Source of the DNA: an uncultured Lachnospiraceae bacterium
GTDB taxonomy: Bacteria; Bacillota; Clostridia; Lachnospirales; Lachnospiraceae
Length of the DNA stretch: 23,880 nt
Assembly (NCBI GenBank): GCA_910580005.1
Contig: CAJTXH010000032.1
Coordinates: forward strand, 1 to 23,880
Direction: 5' to 3'
Shown here: positions 22,344-23,880 of the stretch, piece by piece
How the letters are laid out: each line of letters starts with the position of its first letter
Position numbering within the stretch: the first letter of the stretch is position 1
Made by a program: the position numbers and the translations under genes
Notes under the pieces: generated by a model
The model's input: only the letters and a program-made list of their open reading frames with translations
Databases searched by the model: none
What the model was told of the DNA's origin: nothing

Positions 22344-22370
22344 GCATCTGTTAATTTCCTTAACAGATGC
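22344..22370 (-). promoter_or_regulatory. Hairpin between the Nudix gene and pyrC
   Basis: An 11-bp perfect stem (22344-22354 with 22360-22370) has a 5-nt loop, and GAGG/CCTC can extend it with one bulge. It begins just after the Nudix stop codon. There is no T-run after it on the minus strand. It may be a weak terminator, a processing site or part of a pyr leader. I see no PyrR-type binding sequence. Confidence 0.45.
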
Positions 22371-22382
22371 GCCTCTTATTAA

Positions 22383-22781
22383 TTAATATAACTCTGCCTC
22401 TTCCAAATCTTCAAGCATATGTTTATTATTTATATACTCTTCAAAATCTATGCCTTCAATCCATTTTGCATCATTTAATTCTTCTGAGAGAATAACATTA
22501 TCTTCATCAGTCAGGCACAAGTATGAAAGACCTAAGCTGCATTCTGAACCAAGCATAAATGTCCATGTATATAAAATCCTGTCTATAAATGCAGTAATAC
22601 CTGTCTGTTCATGTATTATCCTTATTACAGCTTCATCAGGCGGCTCACCAAACTCTGCTTCACCATCAATAAATTCCCATTTATATGGGTCTGATATATT
22701 GTCATCAAACCACTTCTGTACTACAAGGAATTTACCATCCTTTTTAACAATGCCTTTAACTAAAATCCTGTATTTCTCCAT
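22383..22781 (-). CDS. Nudix-like protein with an imperfect Nudix box
   Basis: A 132-residue Nudix-fold protein (NTP or nucleoside-diphosphate-X hydrolase family). KGIVKKDGKFLVVQKW and WEFIDGEAEFGE resemble the start of the fold. The Nudix box can be placed at residues 40-62: Gly40, Glu46, Arg54, Glu58 and Gly61 fit, but the Glu after Arg is Ile55 and the last Glu of the EE pair is Gln59. Two metal-binding positions are therefore lost, so hydrolase activity is doubtful. I start it at the ATG at 22781, with GGAGG ten nt upstream; the frame is open far upstream into asd, which is not coding. It lies 25 nt after asd. Confidence 0.85.
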   Translation of the reverse strand: MEKYRILVKGIVKKDGKFLVVQKWFDDNISDPYKWEFIDGEAEFGEPPDEAVIRIIHEQTGITAFIDRILYTWTFMLGSECSLGLSYLCLTDEDNVILSEELNDAKWIEGIDFEEYINNKHMLEDLEEAELY

Positions 22782-22806
22782 AAAACCAATGCCTCCAGAC
22801 CAAACA

Positions 22807-23880
22807 TTATTTTGCGGTGATATATCCTTTTGCCTTAAGCAGTTCTGCTGTAAGGACACCACCGCCTGCTGCGCCACGCACTGTATTATGTGACAGCCCG
22901 ACGAATTTATAATCAAATACTGTATCTTCACGCAGCCGTCCAAGTGATATGCCGAACCCATTTTCATAATTAACATCAAGTGTTACCTGTGGGCGGTTCT
23001 CCTCGTCAAGATACTGTATAAAGTTCTTTGGTGCATTTGGAAGTTTTAACTCTTGTGGAAGCCCTTTAAATTCCCTCCATATTTTTATAATCTGTTCTTT
23101 GGAAGGCTTGTTTCCTTCTTCAAAATCCATAAATACTGCTGCTGTATGGCCATCCAGCACAGGTACACGTATACACTGTGTTGTAATAACCGGTGAAGAT
23201 GCTTTTACAATTACGCCATCCTCAATATGTCCCCATATACGGAGCGGCTCCTGCTCGCTTTTCTCTTCTTCACCACCAATAAATGGAATAATATTGCCTT
23301 CCATCTCAGGCCACTCTTTGAATGTCTTGCCAGCACCAGAAATTGCCTGGTATGTTGTTGCAACTACTGTCTTTGGGATAAACCCTGCTTCTTTGAGTGC
23401 ATGAAGTGCAGGTGTATAACTTTGTATAGAACAGTTTGGTTTAACAGCTATAAATCCCCTTTCAGTACCAAGGCGTTTCTTCTGGCTGCTTATTACTTCA
23501 AGATGCCCAGGGTTAAGCTCTGGGACAACCATAGGAACATCAGGGGTCCATCTGTGGGCGCTGTTATTTGAAACAACTGGAGTTTCTGTTTTAGCATACT
23601 CTTCTTCTATCTTCTTAATCTCATCTTTAGACATATCTACTGCACTAAAGACAAAATCCGCCTCTGAAGCGACACTCTTAACATCACTGACATCTTTAAC
23701 GATAATATCTTTAACTGATTCTGGCACAGGGGTCTGCATCTTCCAGCGGCCGTCTACAGCCTCCTCATACCTTTTTCCAGCGCTTCTTGGGCTGGCAGCT
23801 ATAACAGTTACTTCAAACCAAGGGTGGTTCTCTAATAATGAAATAAATCTCTGTCCTACCATTCCAGTACCGCCAAGGAT
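22807..23880 (-). CDS. asd: Aspartate-semialdehyde dehydrogenase, 5' end outside the window
   Basis: 357 residues are visible and the N-terminus lies beyond the right edge. It reduces aspartyl phosphate to aspartate semialdehyde for lysine, threonine, methionine and diaminopimelate. The visible part begins ILGGTGMVGQRF, the Rossmann nucleotide loop, so only a few residues are missing. The catalytic Cys is in AVKPNCSIQ, with SGAGKTF, RVPVLDGHTAAV and HNTVRGAAGGG also seen. These match the archaeal/fungal-type Asd found in many Clostridia, not the Escherichia type. The apparent ATG at 23862 is internal, because the frame and the motif continue upstream. Confidence 0.95.
   Translation of the reverse strand: MLGGTGMVGQRFISLLENHPWFEVTVIAASPRSAGKRYEEAVDGRWKMQTPVPESVKDIIVKDVSDVKSVASEADFVFSAVDMSKDEIKKIEEEYAKTETPVVSNNSAHRWTPDVPMVVPELNPGHLEVISSQKKRLGTERGFIAVKPNCSIQSYTPALHALKEAGFIPKTVVATTYQAISGAGKTFKEWPEMEGNIIPFIGGEEEKSEQEPLRIWGHIEDGVIVKASSPVITTQCIRVPVLDGHTAAVFMDFEEGNKPSKEQIIKIWREFKGLPQELKLPNAPKNFIQYLDEENRPQVTLDVNYENGFGISLGRLREDTVFDYKFVGLSHNTVRGAAGGGVLTAELLKAKGYITAK

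Noticed and set aside
22349..22366. TGTTAA-N5-TTAACA as a Rex redox-repressor site
   Set aside because: The spacing is one base too long for the Rex consensus, the outer bases do not match, and it is the stem of a hairpin after a stop codon. The dyad at 1830-1851 also fails the Rex spacing.
22286..23874. GGTACTGGAATGG occurring at both the pyrC start and in asd
   Set aside because: A 13-nt match; in asd it encodes the Rossmann loop, so coincidence is the simplest reading.

Overview
The window looks like chromosomal DNA of a low-GC member of the Clostridia, most likely Lachnospiraceae. The reasons are strong AGGAGG ribosome-binding sites, AT-rich spacers, a DUF5721-type protein, a clostridial monomeric [FeFe]-hydrogenase, a class 1B dihydroorotate dehydrogenase with its PyrK subunit, and an RNase H with a viroplasmin-type N-terminus. 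The genus cannot be fixed from sequence alone. Most genes lie on the minus strand. I found no tRNA, rRNA, CRISPR array or insertion sequence.

Layout, left to right. 1-171: several perfect hairpins just downstream of an L-lactate dehydrogenase gene (172-1113, minus). 1256-1786: a DUF5721-like protein. 1968-2180 (plus): a 70-residue Cys-rich protein with its own strong terminator. 2299-5577 (minus): a PIG-V-like membrane glycosyltransferase followed by a GlgX/isoamylase homologue that has lost its catalytic residues. 5836-7446 (plus): an ABC-F ATPase with one degenerate ATP site. 7532-8146 (minus): a lone serine recombinase with a 34-bp AT-rich dyad in front of its start. 8233-12195 (minus): a c-di-AMP operon (possible broken small ORF, two unknown membrane proteins, cdaA, cdaR). 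12453-16928 (minus): monomeric [FeFe]-hydrogenase, soluble PAS hybrid histidine kinase and rnhA, tightly packed. 17193-17309: a large nested inverted repeat. 17316-23880 (minus): asd (cut by the window edge), a Nudix-like protein, pyrC, pyrF, pyrK, pyrD and a ROK-family glucokinase.

How the genes work together. The right end makes pyrimidine precursors: PyrC forms dihydroorotate, PyrD with PyrK oxidises it, and PyrF makes UMP. Asd feeds aspartate-family amino-acid synthesis. Glucokinase and lactate dehydrogenase sit at the entry and exit of fermentation. The hydrogenase-kinase pair could couple H2 or redox state to signalling. CdaA makes c-di-AMP and CdaR regulates it.

Most interesting signals. 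(1) The same hairpin leader precedes two unrelated plus-strand genes, at 1907-1967 and 5766-5835, with identical 15-nt spacing from stem to start codon. It is a candidate undescribed cis-regulatory RNA. (2) The GH13 protein has lost its nucleophile, acid/base and transition-state residues while keeping its fold motifs. (3) In the ABC-F protein all visible damage (NBD1 signature, NBD2 Walker A, NBD2 H-loop) falls on one composite ATP site. (4) Other leads are the hydrogenase/PAS-kinase pair, the unknown membrane partners of cdaA, the recombinase dyad and the large structured intergenic elements.
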